Source: Zygaena filipendulae (Eukaryota > Arthropoda > Insecta > Lepidoptera > Zygaenidae). From it: a stretch of 64,000 nt of DNA. Below are positions 11,991 through 24,262 of this stretch, one piece after another. The stretch's first letter is position 1; every line of letters starts with the position of its first letter. The stretch spans positions 10,563,001 through 10,627,000 of the forward strand of contig OU015657.1 of NCBI GenBank assembly GCA_907165275.2, written 5' to 3'. Made by a program: the position numbers and the translations under genes. The notes beneath the pieces are model-generated. The model was given only the letters and a program-made list of their open reading frames with translations. It did not search any database and had not been told where the DNA came from.

Positions 11991-12344
11991 GGTCGCAGCA
12001 TCTACTCTCACACTCACTGCTGTTGTCTATACAGTTCGCACTAATAATAGGAAACTGGTTATGAAAATGCCGACCGAACAAAAAAGGATAATTTAAAAGA
12101 ATCAAATTAAATTTTTTCCTGTTTGTTTTTAGGCCAGCGAGCGATGTACGAATGTGTTTTAGTTGAATTTTCAACTGGGATAAAACCGTGTTAGACGTTT
12201 CGCAAGCATGTATAAAAATACAAAAATAATACATGTATAATATGACAAGTTTATACATAAGTAGTAGTTAGCTCATACCAGAAAATAATACAATAGTTTT
12301 ATTTCTCGGGAAAAGTGATCGATCTGTCTTAATCAACAAAAAAA

Positions 12345-12968
12345 TTAAAACCGACTTCCAAAAACACAAAACTAAAAATAACAAAGTACCGATTTAATCC
12401 AAAAGACACGTAATATTATTATTTGTTTGTACTACCACTGATCGGTTTGAATTCGGTGCCAAGCCCGCTTGTGTCTGCCCACTTGGGTTGTGCTCACGAA
12501 GAGCTCGTGGCGGGAGTGGACTTAGACCCACTCCATATAGCCTAATGTCAACTGCTCATCACCTTTTACAAAAAAATCTTTTTTCCCAATGCAGGGACGT
12601 TAATTGTTGAGGAGTTCTCCTAGTACATCACCATCAGTTCCACTTCACCATATACATTGAGACGAGCATAAATTGTTTAGAAACCGAAACGAATCAAAAC
12701 CCGTGAAATACCTATTATTGAGTAGTTCCAAAGATCATCTGTAGTCTTCATCATCAGTTGCACTTCTTCAAATTTTGCTTTCCGAAAGCAAATAAATTAT
12801 TTACTATAAAAATACCCAAATCGCTATAGGTGTGCCTATTACTTTTGAAGAGTTCCCTCGATTTCTCCAAGATCCCATCATCAGATCCCGACTTGGTGGC
12901 AATGGTAAAAATAAAACATACATACAGCCGAATGCAGAACCTCCTCCTTTTTGGAAGTCGGTTAAAGA
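12345..12968. repeat. 'accgacttcc...ggaagtcggt' element
   Basis: Bounded by 'ttaaaaccgacttccaaaaa' and 'ctcctttttggaagtcggtt', which are inverted ends. Inside are the blocks 'gatcggtttgaattcgg', 'gcagggacgttaattgttga' and 'agagttccctcgatttctcc'. The same blocks recur at 14955-15662 and 27470-28225. This is a widespread lepidopteran repeat by my recollection; no protein is encoded. Confidence 0.65.
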
Positions 12969-13059
12969 CATAATTAGAAAAAAAATGTGCTGTTATCGTG
13001 TGCGACAAAATCATTGATTTACTACTTATATCAATGGACAAAATGGACAATGCAGTTTC

Positions 13060-13240
13060 GTTTGTGTGTAAAATTTCGGGTTTATATCGGCCATCATAGG
13101 CGACTCCTCACATAGCTATATTTTTACAAAACGTATAAATTCGTGTGGATATGACCTCAATCGGACGAGTCGTTCCGAAATTACGAGAGCACTAACAGAC
13201 GCACGAACAATGATATAATTCTATTATAACTACGTATACA
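13060..13240 (+). repeat. Diverged RTE-type LINE tail (tentative)
   Basis: 'gtcgttccgaaattacgaga' and 'gacgcacgaacaatgatata' resemble 3' ends of lepidopteran RTE-like elements. No coding part. Confidence 0.3.
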
Positions 13241-13434
13241 TATTATATTAAGAGTATCGCTTCAATCGTCTTGATTACCGAATGAGTGTTACGCAATTTG
13301 GTTTCAAAATATCATAAATGTTCGCGTCATCATACTGATATCACAAGTGTTACGTATATGAGCCGGCCCGCCACGTGATCACGTCTGTCCGTATACGACG
13401 CAGCATAGCAACAATAATATATCGAGCACATTTT

Positions 13435-13625
13435 TGCAAAAGTCGAAATTTTCACTTGTAGCCTTTTAACACGCTTATAATAGCTTCAAAGTACCCTATG
13501 TCACTCAGGACTACCGAAGCGCGAGCGTAAGTGAAAGAATTTTCGAAATCGGTTCCGTAGATCCAGAGATTACCCCTACAACTTTACAAATTCACAAACT
13601 TTATAATCTTAGTGTAGATGTAGTT
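13435..13625 (+). repeat. RTE-type LINE tail or derived SINE
   Basis: 'gaaatcggttccgtagatcc' then 'agagattacccctacaac' and 'tttataatcttagtgtagat' follow the order of a common lepidopteran RTE 3' end. It is non-coding. Confidence 0.5.
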
Positions 13626-14704
13626 CGGATAGCAATACAACATTATTAAATATTATGACATGGCGCGTTCATGAAGCCGGAAGATGGTCATGGTAAAATA
13701 AAATTACACGACCCAACCCTACTGAGTTAGGGCTCATTTGATTAGTCTTGACGAGCCTAGACGATTACTGTTTAGTGTTTAGTTCAGTTTACTCATAAAG
13801 CGTGTTTTGTTAAATATTTATTTTAATTTTACAACAGTTTAATTCTCCGGCTTTTCTTATTTCAAACTAGCTAGCTTATGAAAGGTGTAATAAAATAATC
13901 AGCAATTTGCATATTATCACAAAAAGAATATCGGATGCTATTCAAAAGAATTACTATGGATAGGCCTAATTATAAATCTTAACCCTATATATTTTTCCGT
14001 CAAATTTTGAAAAAAGTATATATTCATTTGAGTTGTATAATATAGGTAGGTACAGTACAGATGATATTCGCTGCATTTATACAACTTTTATTAACAATAC
14101 TATGATAAATCTGTTTCCGCTGTAGATATAAGTTGTAAAACTTTAAACTGATTCGCATTTTAAAACCTTCCGGTCTTAAAACTAACTATCAATTTCAATG
14201 CGAAATTATTATTCAATTTTTTCAGAAACTAAAATACTATCGAAATTTAATTGTGCCGGATGCGTAGACACGAGCATTATTCTTGTTTTTCTATGTATTT
14301 TTTTAATGCATATTTATATCCCTGTTTTTGTCGCTGCCGTAATGTATAAATATAATTTTATTCCATTACTAGATATTTCCGTGTCTATATTTTTATTCTT
14401 ACTTAATTATTTCGCCTACCAGCGACGTATCAGCAGCACCGCGCCTCAGACCGGGATGTTTGTCTGTTCAAGTTTGATTCGCACGTCGAAAAACAAACTC
14501 GTCCGTCGTCCCAGATTCCGTGCAGGAACTTTAGTCCGATGACCCGTCGGAGTCGTCCATTAGACACCTATCACTAGTCCGATCATTACTTGGGCGCGTC
14601 GATACGATTGTTAATATCAACTTTGTAACGTATTCTAAATTCAAGTACACTCAATAGCATACCATGTTTATTTAAAAAACGTTCGACATTGAGTTATTTT
14701 TGGC

Positions 14705-14837
14705 GGGCTAAGATGCGCAACACGAAAAAAATTTATCGAGGCATTTTATCGATTCTCGTCGACATATTGTATGGCTTTGTCGACGAGAATCGATAAAATG
14801 GCTCGATAAAATTTTATCGTGTTGCGCATCTTAGCCC
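14705..14837. mobile_element. Near-perfect palindromic MITE
   Basis: The arm 'gggctaagatgcgcaacacg' is repeated exactly in reverse complement at the right end, and an inner arm 'attttatcgattctcgtcga' pairs with 'tcgacgagaatcgataaaat'. The loop is about 15 bases, so nearly the whole element can fold into one hairpin. Confidence 0.8.
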
Positions 14838-14954
14838 CGATGGACAAACCTTGAGAACCATGTGAAAAAAGTTGAGTTTATCGGTTCACTAGAAGGAAGA
14901 GGTCTCATTGAAATCTAACAAGCGGGTACCAATTTTTCTTTAGAATAATACAGT

Positions 14955-15662
14955 GAAAAAATTTTAAGTGACTTAGTTCGTAATTTCTCTAAGTTACAAT
15001 AGCCTGATGTCAACTGCTCATCACCTTTTACAAAATATTGCTTTTCCCGACGCAGGGACGTTAATTGTTGAGGAGTTCTCCTAGTACATCACCATCTAGT
15101 TCCGATCACCATGTGTGGTCTTTATCATCAGTTCTACTTCTTCAAATTTTGCTTTCCGAAAGCAAATAAACGATTTACTATAAAAATACAAAAATCGCTA
15201 TAGGTGTGTACCTATAATTTTTGAAGAGTTCCCTCGATTACTCCAAGATTCCATCATCAGATCTCGGCTTGGTGATAATGGAATCAATTTGGGAGTATCC
15301 CCTTTCAAACAAAAAAACAATTTTTGAAATCGTTCCAATCGGAACCCGTGAAATACGTATTATTGTTGAGTAGTTCCGATGACCATCTATGGTCTTCATC
15401 ATCAGTTCCACTTCTTCAAATTTTGCTTTCCAAAAGCAAATGAACGATTTACTATAAAAAATACCCAAATCGCTATAGGTGTGCCTTTAATTTTTGAAGA
15501 GTTCCCTCGATTTTTCCAAGATCCCATCATCAGATCCCAACTTGGTGGCAATGGGACCTAATTACCCTGGGAGTATACCCTTTCAAACAAAAAAAGAAAT
15601 TTCCAAATCGGTCCAGCCGTCTTTGAGTAATCGGTGAACATACATATAAAAAAAACTGTCAA
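14955..15662. repeat. 'aagtcggtt'-type element with internal direct duplication
   Basis: Carries the family's 'acaatagcctgatgtcaact' and 'cgcagggacgttaattgttg' blocks once, but the block running from 'cttcttcaaattttgctttc' through 'agagttccctcgat' to 'tttcaaacaaaaaaa' twice in tandem (about 15135-15320 and 15410-15595). Other copies have it once. Confidence 0.65.
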
Positions 15663-16254
15663 AAGTGTTTGTACGAGAAAAAAGAAATAAAACGACATAA
15701 AACACCAAAAGAGAGTTTTTCGCGGGCATCAAAGATGGCGGTTCCGTCATTTATTTTCGTGTCGATGAAAAATTGTAGATACATAGTGGATTTTGTTGTG
15801 TTTTATGGTGCTGCATTGGATAATAATTCTCACAGTGACGGTTTTTTATGTGCTCAAGAAGATATAAATGACATTTTAAGCTGATTTATTCGGTATCGTC
15901 CAAGACCTCCAAGAACGTTTGTGCATCCATGGCTTGCAATTTCTAACTGTACAACGATGTTAAACGGTAATACGTAGATATTATACATTTATCTTATGTA
16001 TTTTACTAGAAACTGGCTAAATTTTCGCATTATTTGCGAAAGTCCATAAGAAGAAAACGAAAGAAGTTCACTCAAGCGGTCACGTCTAGCCATTCGACCA
16101 TTCGTCATACTACGAGTATAATAAATCCAATATATGACTCAAATAAAACAATAATATGACTCATATTGTCAAAAAGTTATCAGATCTCATGTAGAGTCAA
16201 GCTTCTAACTCGACACGCCCTAACTCTACCAGGTTTAACCTCAAACTCTACACC
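15663..16254. other. No gene recognised
   Basis: A 71-codon plus-strand frame (15669-15884) has no motif. No repeats could be assigned. Confidence 0.45.
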
Positions 16255-16460
16255 TTAGTCAAAATATGTGGCTTAAGTTGCGGAAGTTTCATACCAACTT
16301 CCATCCCCTAGTTTTAGAGGTTGGGGGATAAAAATTACAAAAATATTTTTTTTGTTGTTCGTGTACTACTTAGTAGCTTACATACCAAATTTCAGCTTTC
16401 TAGGAGATAAGGAAATACCCTAAGGATTTTGATGATCATAAGTGAGTCAGTGACGAAATC
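16255..16460 (-). repeat. RTE-type LINE tail (diverged)
   Basis: 'ccaacttccatcccctagtt' and 'ataccaaatttcagctttct' are blocks seen in lepidopteran RTE-like 3' regions. Ends are not defined. Confidence 0.4.
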
Positions 16461-18080
16461 ATAAAATCTAAATATAAGAGCTATGAAATTAAAACGTTAT
16501 GTAGTTAAGTTCGGTATTAACAACATATCCCGAGAAATTTGTTAATCTGATATAATCCAAACACTAGTTGTTAGGGTTCAAAAAAACGACGAAACGAAAC
16601 GCTTCGAGAAAAGGTAGGTAACCTTGCGCTTTGCTAGGTTCGTCTTGGCGGGAGCACTACCGTGCCTCCAGATTTTACGAGTGCCGTTCAGAGCTTCACA
16701 AAAACATCCCCCGTATCCAAAAAAGTATAAGATATGAAATACAAATATTTTACCAATTAATAGTAATTATTATATTAACATAATAATAATATGTTAATTT
16801 GTAACACGCAAGCCGTGGGTATTGTTTACAAATGTGTATCTAAAACGTGACGACATAAGATAAACTGAACGGTAAATAAAGGTTTATCTATCTAGTAAAT
16901 AACGTCCGACGGTACTTCCTTATCTATCTAGTTACAGCATTAATGGACCAAGAGGCGACAAAGTATGGAGTAGTAAGTTTTTAAAGATGCATTCGCACAT
17001 TTCAAACGTACAGACAAAAATTCCAAAAAAATATCGTAATGCCTTTGTAGTCATTATTTCTCACTCTACACTCAATGCGTAGAAATCGCAGTTTACAATT
17101 TTTGGTAGCTTTATCGATTTAAAAAAATCTTAGATTTAGCGAACGAAGTCACAAGTCACAACGAGCACAGTTAACTTTTTACTGAACAATCCAAAAAAAA
17201 ATGTGAAAAAAATCGATTTACTCGTCTTAGCGTAAGTGCGTAAAGCCGAGTAGTCATTAGGCAGCCGTGACTGTTACCGTTGCAAGTGCTGTTACCAATA
17301 ATAATCATAGCGTAGCGTAGGTACACATAAGAGGTTCGCAATCCTGCCACGAGCTTCCTGCGAGCTGCGGTCGCAGCGAGTCGGCCGGCAAATCGAAGAT
17401 CTTTCGAATTAGGATCTGCCGTAACAGGTACAGCTCGCTAATAAGATGACCTAATAAGATAAGTACCTGATCTTACGTAACCTATACGTACTGCCCATGT
17501 ATACGTACTGCCTATGTAAACATCGATCGGGGAAAAATTACTTTCGTTTCACAACTAGGGAGGACTTTCATATTTTCAACCGTACCTACAATGGCAAATT
17601 TGTTTACAATTAGTCGTATATAATAATTTTATCATTAAAGATTTAAACGCAATATTTATACATTATTATTAATATAACTTTATCGGAGCCGTGCCTGTGT
17701 ATTTAAAATTATTTATTTTAAGAAAGGGAGGAGATCGTAAGTAAACTCATCTGTATTTTTAGGGTTTTGTAGCCGAATGTCCGTCTTGTCCGTTTATCTG
17801 TCAGTCATCACTGCCATTATACTTTGAGGCAATAGGCATGATGACAAATTTTGAATTCTCTTTTATAATGCAGGTACTCGTCTACTATTTCCGAAAAACT
17901 CATTATTTCAGCATTAAACTAAGTTTCAACGCAAATTATTGCATTTTATTTTATTAACTTTGAATTGTGCACGAGAAAACACTCGTGAGTGTAATGGCGT
18001 CCGCTTGTGACGTCACACCTAAGTTCACATAGCTTTGTGTGTATGCTCGACGAACAAAGTCAACAATATATTATCGTGTC
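16461..18080. other. No supported gene
   Basis: AT-rich with a mildly GC-rich patch at 17340-17400 (ctgcgagctgcggtcgcagc, which forms a short hairpin). Nothing else assigned. Confidence 0.45.
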
Positions 18081-18086
18081 TTAAAA

Positions 18087-18300
18087 ATGAATTCCAAAGT
18101 TTACAAGTGGTCTGCGGTCCCTATCTGCAAAAACACATCAATAGCATCACCAAATAAATTGTCTGTTTATGTTCCTAATAAGAAAAAAGTGAGAAATAAG
18201 TGGTTAAAGCTCGCAAGGCGAGACCCAGCAGGTGTGGGTAGTTACGAATTCGCCAATCTTTTTTTGTGAAGACCATTTTGATGTATTTTCTATAGATTAA
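18087..18300 (+). pseudogene. THAP zinc-finger fragment, frameshifted
   Basis: From the ATG at 18087 the frame reads ...YKWSAVPICKNTSIASPNKL, VYVPNKKK, RNKWLKLARRDP, which follows the N-terminal THAP domain layout (DNA-binding C2CH zinc finger found in P-element transposases and host proteins). One extra T in the run at 18258-18265 breaks the frame. In the shifted frame it continues CEDHFDVFSID and stops at 18298-18300, giving the expected C-x2-H end of the domain. The first zinc-binding cysteine (expected KWCAVP) is serine here, so the finger could not bind zinc normally. Only the domain remains, and an R repeat follows directly. This is a dead copy of a THAP gene or transposon. Confidence 0.7.
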
Positions 18301-18504
18301 TAGATTTTTCTCCGTCTGTCTGTCGGTCGGTCTGTCTGTCTGTTTATTCCGCCTAATCACTAAAACGGCTGGACCGATTTTAACGGAAATTTTCAATTTC
18401 ACTGGCTGATGTTATAAGGAGTAACGTTAAAAGTAGAAACAAATTATTCCTGCGAGAATTCTGAAACTCTGCACGCGGGTAAAACTGCGGGGCACAGCTA
18501 GTAA
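18301..18504 (+). repeat. R repeat copy after a (CTGT)n run
   Basis: Starts with 'tctgtctgtcggtcggtctg', then 'aaaacggctggaccgatttt', and ends 'ctgcggggcacagctagta'. Similar in layout to 51795-51998. Confidence 0.75.
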
Positions 18505-19386
18505 AAGAATAAGATGTTTTTTTACAGTTCAGCACAATCTTGAAGAAGCTCAGCGTGTAACTAAAGTCGCACCTGCATTCTGTCTCTACATCTCCTTAAA
18601 TTACCTATAGCTTCTGCAAGTTTAATATATTATGTTAAATTTCATCACATAATAAATTTCACTTAACACTAAAGATTAATAATAATGTTTTGTAAACAAG
18701 GAAGTTTTCACATCTTGAAACTCAGATGAGCAAAAGTCTTTGTTTGATGCAAGAAACTCTCCCAATATTAACCAATCAATTCTGGGCAAATTAGCGCTAT
18801 TGTTTCATCGTTAATGATAATTAGATATTGTATTTTAACACAAATTCAACTAATTAAATGACGCAGCAATCAATCGAAATGCATAGCATAAAATATCTAG
18901 ACTTAAGTCTCAAGTAACATGTACGGCGTTAACTAGACTGTGACGTCATTCGCTTTGATTGGTGTTTTAGTAAATATGGCCGACTTTTTTATTTTAATGA
19001 AAATCTTATTAATCAATGTTTAGATGAAAACTGAGTGACTTTTAAGAGTTCTTTTGACATATATATTTTTGTCTAAAACCATTTTATCATTGATTCTTTA
19101 ATACTGTCAACATGCCCATAGATTTCGCAAGGAAGGTGCATTAAAAAAAATTACGACGCACTTCCTACAATTTCACAGTCAACGAGGGATTAAAAAAAAA
19201 AACTCGAACTACAGAACCGATTAAAAAAACTCTACTGTTTCCCTGAGTACATATAGTACCTACTTAAATTTTGGTTACCGAGAGAGACATACTACTAAGT
19301 AAGTTGAAAAATCGCAGCTAAGTAAAGTGGGTGATGTACCTCTGTACTGTAGAGTCAATTATATGGCTATTTATGTTTTTCATGTA
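18505..19386. other. No gene recognised
   Basis: AT-rich sequence with TGACGTCA at about 18952. No frame or repeat is supportable. Confidence 0.5.
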
Positions 19387-19535
19387 AAGCGCTTATTACA
19401 CCTTGCAATTTCAGGGCACCAATTTAGCGTAGCTTGATTACTGACTCTCTCTCTCTCTCACTCACCGACCCTAAATTGTATCCGATTTAGAGTCCTAAAT
19501 TGGTGCCCTGAAATTGCAAGGTGTAATAAGCGCTT
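19387..19535. mobile_element. Palindromic MITE with (TC)n loop
   Basis: Arms of about 40 bases ('aagcgcttattacaccttgc' and 'tttcagggcaccaattta') are reverse-complementary with hardly a mismatch. The loop contains a CTCTCTCTCTCTCTC run at 19446-19460. No coding capacity. Confidence 0.8.
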
Positions 19536-20064
19536 AACTGTTAGCAATCATCCGCGATCGCCGCGCCGTCCGCTGTCGAGTGCAGTAACCTACTAAAGTG
19601 ATGATGTTATTCGCGATACGCCAACCGATGACCTTGTTTGCGTGTGGATGGATATCGCAATTGGGCTAGTGGGTCACGATATACTAACACTTTCTAATCA
19701 CGTGAAACTCAATAATATTTCATTTATTTTCGACCGCTATACATAATATAATATGTACGTATTGGGAATAATATTCGATAAGAATTTGTTTTTTTTTTTG
19801 GCTCAACCCTGACGATTTGTAGTTAATTACGCAATCCAAATTCAATACGGCGAAAGTAGCGCACATTCCATGCTTTTTTATGTGATTTATTGCGTTAACG
19901 ACTTTCTTGGTAGGTAATATCACTAATCTAATCTAACTATTGCCAGTGTTTTCGCCAGCCTTTGATTTGTGATTGCGTCAAGTACAGAAGGTCCTCCCTA
20001 GATTGCAACTTGAAGACACGAATTACACACTTTCGCATTACTTTCTTTAGAAAAAACCAAAAAA

Positions 20065-20120
20065 AAAAAACAGCATAAAATTGAGAACCTCCTCCTTTTT
20101 GGGAAGTCGGTTAAAAACAT
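20065..20120 (+). repeat. 3' end of the 'aagtcggtt' element
   Basis: 'gagaacctcctcctttttgg' then 'gaagtcggttaaaaac'. It is a terminal fragment of the family at 12345-12968. Confidence 0.55.
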
Positions 20121-20399
20121 CGCGATTTCGTCCGCGTGACATTTAGGATCTCTTAGCGAACAGAAATAAAAAGGTGCCTTAATGTTGACCAGTAGGGCAA
20201 TTATGTAACTATGTTGGTATCATATTTCAGTTTCAATCAGAAAAATTGCGTTTTTGTGATTAATTAGTCATGTTTTTTTTCCGAAATTAAGTATTTTTTT
20301 ATTTTTGCCTCTTTTCACTCATAACGAACATAATGGAAAAAACTTCGTTCTAAGTGTTCTACGACACTTACACATTTTTTTTTGTTACGCTTTAATGCA

Positions 20400-20495
20400 T
20401 TCATCAAGAAATTTTGCACACACGTTGTCAGGGGTACAGAAAAGGACGCAGAGTATTTTTATCGCGAATTCCCGCGGGAACTCCGAAGTTGATGC
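20400..20495 (+). repeat. R repeat fragment
   Basis: 'gcacacacgttgtcaggggt', 'acagaaaaggac' and 'aattcccgcgggaactccga' in family order. The 'agctagt' end is absent. Confidence 0.55.
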
Positions 20496-20811
20496 GGATA
20501 AGAATAAGAATAAATTTATTACCATAAGTTTTCTTTACATCGAGTGAGTTTTGGATCCCGTAATAGGTCAAGCCTGAATCTGGGGATCCGTCTTTACTAC
20601 TTACAATTAAGGAAAAATCAACTATGAAATCGCAGTATTGAATAATAGTAGGTACATTGATTGCTCGGGGCAATGTTGCCGCCATGTCGCGTCGCCTGTT
20701 TGAATCCTACACAACGTGTTTTGTAAGATTAGTCAGAGGCCTATTCATCGGGATTTTTTGTGCGTCTGCTATAATGGACGGGCACAGATGTTGCGCTATA
20801 ACAAGTGGCTC

Positions 20812-21172
20812 CGTCGCGCGTCGATGTCGGCCACCATTATGTACTCCGCGTAAAATATTTGACATTTGTTTTTTTTTTCGGTTAGGGTTAGCACTTGGCA
20901 GACTAAAGCTACGAGCACACACGTAGTGTACCTCTGTATATTTTATGAGTTGATATAGTAATTCTAAATTTCAAAACGCTGTTCGATTTCGGTGTCGCGC
21001 GTCGATGTCGGCCAACATTATGTACTCAGAACAATATTATGTAGGTACTCCGCGTAAAATATTTGACATTTGTTTCTTTTCGGTTGGGGTTACGCAGACT
21101 AAAGCTAAGAGCACACACGTACCTAGTGCACCTCTGTATAACTTTCAAAACGTTGTTTGATTTCGGTGTTTT
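20812..21172. repeat. Two-unit tandem duplication (~180 bp)
   Basis: Unit 1 (20812-20994) and unit 2 (20995-21172) both start 'gtcgcgcgtcgatgtcggcc' and share 'ccgcgtaaaatatttgacat', 'agactaaagct' and 'gagcacacacgta' in order. Small indels distinguish them. No repeat family recognised, and no coding signal. Confidence 0.75.
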
Positions 21173-21275
21173 ATCTGCTTGAGACGTCCTTACTTGAGAA
21201 GTGTTTCAATATACATATTCGGCCCTAGACTCTGCTAGGATAGTTAAATGTGATTGATATGATGTCTATTATAAA

Positions 21276-21460
21276 CTAGTTGTGCCCCGCGATTTCACCC
21301 ACGTTAATTACAGAGTTCCCGCGGGAATTCCGAGATAAAAAGTACCCTATGTGTTAATCTGATGTATAAGCTATATTATTGTAAAGTTTCATTTAAATCA
21401 TTCAGTAGTTTTTGCGTATAACCGCGGGGAACGGCTTTTATAAAAATAATAAAGAACGAG
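21276..21460 (-). repeat. R repeat copy, inverted
   Basis: 'actagttgtgccccgcgatt', 'ttcccgcgggaattccgaga', 'aaaaagtaccctatgtg'. The far end is 'agtagtttttgcgtataacc'. Confidence 0.75.
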
Positions 21461-21570
21461 CGAGTAACGCGTGTTTTTTACGACTATTGTTTAACGAAAA
21501 ATGTCACACGTTCGTTGTTGTGCTAAATCTAGACGTTTTTTTTTCTCAATTTTCATCTCGCTCTCACAAT

Positions 21571-21724
21571 CATGGGGTCGATTTTTGAATCGCTCGAATT
21601 ACTATTCGCACACGGAATTGCAAGATTCACGCGTGAATGCTTAAAAAATGTATGAGGATTCGCACGTGAATTCGCGATTCCGTGCGTGAAAGGAATTCGA
21701 GCGATTCAAAAATACGCCCCCATG
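21571..21724. mobile_element. Palindromic MITE
   Basis: Outer arms 'gatttttgaatcgctcgaat' and 'attcgagcgattcaaaaata' are reverse complements, as are 'cgcacacggaatt' and 'gattccgtgcgtg' further in. It is bounded by CATGGGG...CCCCATG. It can fold on itself nearly end to end. Confidence 0.75.
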
Positions 21725-22327
21725 ACTAGTTTAAACAACAGAGTTGGTATTTTGTATATAATATTACATACTAGAATTATTAGTTTTATTTATAGCTTTT
21801 GTTCACAACAGATAAATCTTAGAGATTACCTCTATACCTAAGTACCTAGAACGATAACAAGTTGCGATTACGCAGCAAAAAGTTGAGACTAAATGCTGTT
21901 TATATAAGGACATTGAAAGACAAACAAATTGTGCCGATTTTAAAAACATTCCGGAGAGTAGATTTTGTAGAAACTGAGTAAATAGTAAATTCAATTTACA
22001 AGATATCTTCGGCCGTAGAAACTTTGGCAGAATTCAGTGTACCTAACTAACCTGAAATTTAAGTATATTATGGTCTTTAATGACGTCAATTAATTGTCAC
22101 TTTACCAAATGGTCATTTATCTGCCATTGATGGAGATAAAATAACATCTTGTTATCAATGACGTCATTAGTTTGCATTACCCAAAAAGGAAATACCCAAC
22201 GGAGATACCTAAAAAAAACTACAACTACTACTACTACTACTTGAATCAGTTCATTTGTATGGAGTCTCACCGGGCTGATAGTACGCGTGGATAGAAACTA
22301 AATATTAATTAAAATATAAATATGTAC
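21725..22327. other. Spacer with three CRE-like sites
   Basis: TGACGTCA occurs near 22080 and again near 22160 in an inverted context (taatgacgtcaatt and caatgacgtcatta), which could be the ends of a small decayed element or a CREB-type site pair. No gene recognised. Confidence 0.3.
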
Positions 22328-22562
22328 TAGCAGTCCCCCGCGATTTCATCCGCGGTAATTTCGGAGTTCCCGCGGAGGTTGCGGGAAAAAAGTACTCTAT
22401 GTCCTTCAGTTCCCGAGGGAATTCCGGGATAAAAACTATCCTATCTTTTAAGTTGGACCATTTTATGAATGATTACAAAATTTTATCAAAATCCGTTCAG
22501 TAGTTTCGGAGTCCATCGCGGACAAACAACGTGACACGTGATTTATATATATTAGATATATT
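22328..22562 (-). repeat. R repeat copy, inverted
   Basis: 'actagcagtcccccgcgatt', 'ttcggagttcccgcggaggt', 'tatcttttaagttggaccat' and 'gcggacaaacaacgtgacac'. It is the reverse of the layout at 320-508 and so the same subfamily. Confidence 0.8.
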
Positions 22563-24049
22563 AGACTGTTGTGGTCAAAGTTTGAACTTCAAACCAAATC
22601 TGGGACGAAATATTCAATTCGCCTGCGACATAGATGTTGTTTGTCGCGTAGCTCGTAGTTGTACCTACCTACTCCTGCTACGTGGTAATTGACAATCGCC
22701 ACACACCCGTCCCGAGGGTGTGCGGTGATAAATGGGGCACATAATAAAAATGTCACAGGCGATAATCTTTTATCGAGATTGGTTTTTGAGTAGTACCCGT
22801 AAGTAGCCGACGGAGCCGAACGCTACATCGTCGAGTCGAGTCGTCAGCGAGCCGCTAATAATAATAACTCGCGGCGAACAGGCGGCGAGTCATCGACCTT
22901 CGAAATATCTGACCTGCGCCGCGCGCAAGGTTGCCATCGCATTATTGCACGATTCAATCGAAATTATTCGAGCTGTGTGTGTTTCCTTCAAGTTTTTTTT
23001 TAAATATAGAATTAGATATTCATCTTAAAAATTAATTTTTATAAAGTCACGATTATTGTGTACGCTTGCTGAACGTCCCTAAGCACGGATAAAGGATAAA
23101 GATGAGGTTAACAAATTACTACGTACCTTTGTACTTAATTATTGTAGGTACGATTATTATTTGTATGTAAATGACGTTTTTATCGTACATTCCCCTTAAA
23201 ATTTTATCTGATATTGTGTGATCAACTTAAACAACGACGTTAATAATAAATGTACAATACTCTAATACATATAATATTATTTACATACAATTCGAGGTCG
23301 TGTAAACTAAAATATAATTAATTTTTATTCAGATGTGAACTTTAGGAGCCCTACAGCTCTACAAGCAAAGAGCTTTGTACTCAAAGTTACAATACAATAT
23401 TTACAGTATAGGTACATGTTTTGTGTCATGCAAATATCCTTTATCTTTTCAGACGCCAAGGTGAACAACCTGTGTTCCAGAGGGTTATATGCGCAGACAT
23501 AAATAAGGGGTGGTGTTGTGGGCCACCCAGGGACACCCTTGACCCGATCGGAGGACAGAAAAAGAAGTATCACAGTATTTCTTTTTAAAATAATATTTCC
23601 CCATTAATTCTGCTTTTCGCACTTCCACCCTTTGTGCTCTGTCTCGCTCGCACTCACATAGACAAAACAATATGCGTTAAGGAGCGTTGCAAGTTCCGTT
23701 TGTGACTTTTAATTTTTTAAGCAACTTGTGTCCAGTGTTCACTGTTCATCTTACTTTTGTAAAAGTAAGTCGAATTGTGCAACTTTGTTAATCAATTACT
23801 GCATTATGTAAATGGATCTTAAAAAATACGTGTAAGAGTAGGTACGGCGAACACCAATTAACTACTTATGTATATAGGTACGTATGAATGTTTCGATAAT
23901 GTCAAACAAAACACTCTGAAGGTTGCTGAAGGAGCTTTCGTCTTATGTTTCTACGTCAATTGGTTTGGTATTATGTATTTTAATGTGCTGTATGTAGGTA
24001 ACTGTTTAATGTTCGCTGGTGAATCTCTATTCTACCTTATATATTGTTA
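22563..24049. other. No supported gene; one CpG-rich block
   Basis: A CG-rich stretch at 22800-22935 (ggagccgaacgctacatcgt, cggcgaacaggcggcgag) resembles promoter-type composition. A hairpin 'cacacacccg/cgagggtgtgcgg' lies at about 22700. No exon is supported. Confidence 0.35.
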
Positions 24050-24262
24050 CAAGCTGTTCCCCGCTGTTTCACCCGCGTTAATTTCGGAGATCTCGAGGGG
24101 ATTCCCTGATAAAAAATACCCTATACCCTTTTCTGTACCCCTGATAACGTGTATGCAAAATTTCATGATGATCGGTTGAGCCGTTAGGGCGTGAAAGCGT
24201 ATAACAAACCAATAAACAAACAAACACACTCACTTTCGCATTTAGTAAGGATTCAATGAAAG
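24050..24262 (-). repeat. R repeat copy, inverted
   Basis: 'agctgttccccgctgtttca', 'ccgcgttaatttcggagatc' and a head that reads, in reverse, as 'gcgaaagtgagtgtgtttg'. It is complete at both ends. Confidence 0.8.

Noticed and set aside
20657..20926. Frames on both strands across the tandem duplication
   Set aside because: The duplicate unit does not preserve either frame.
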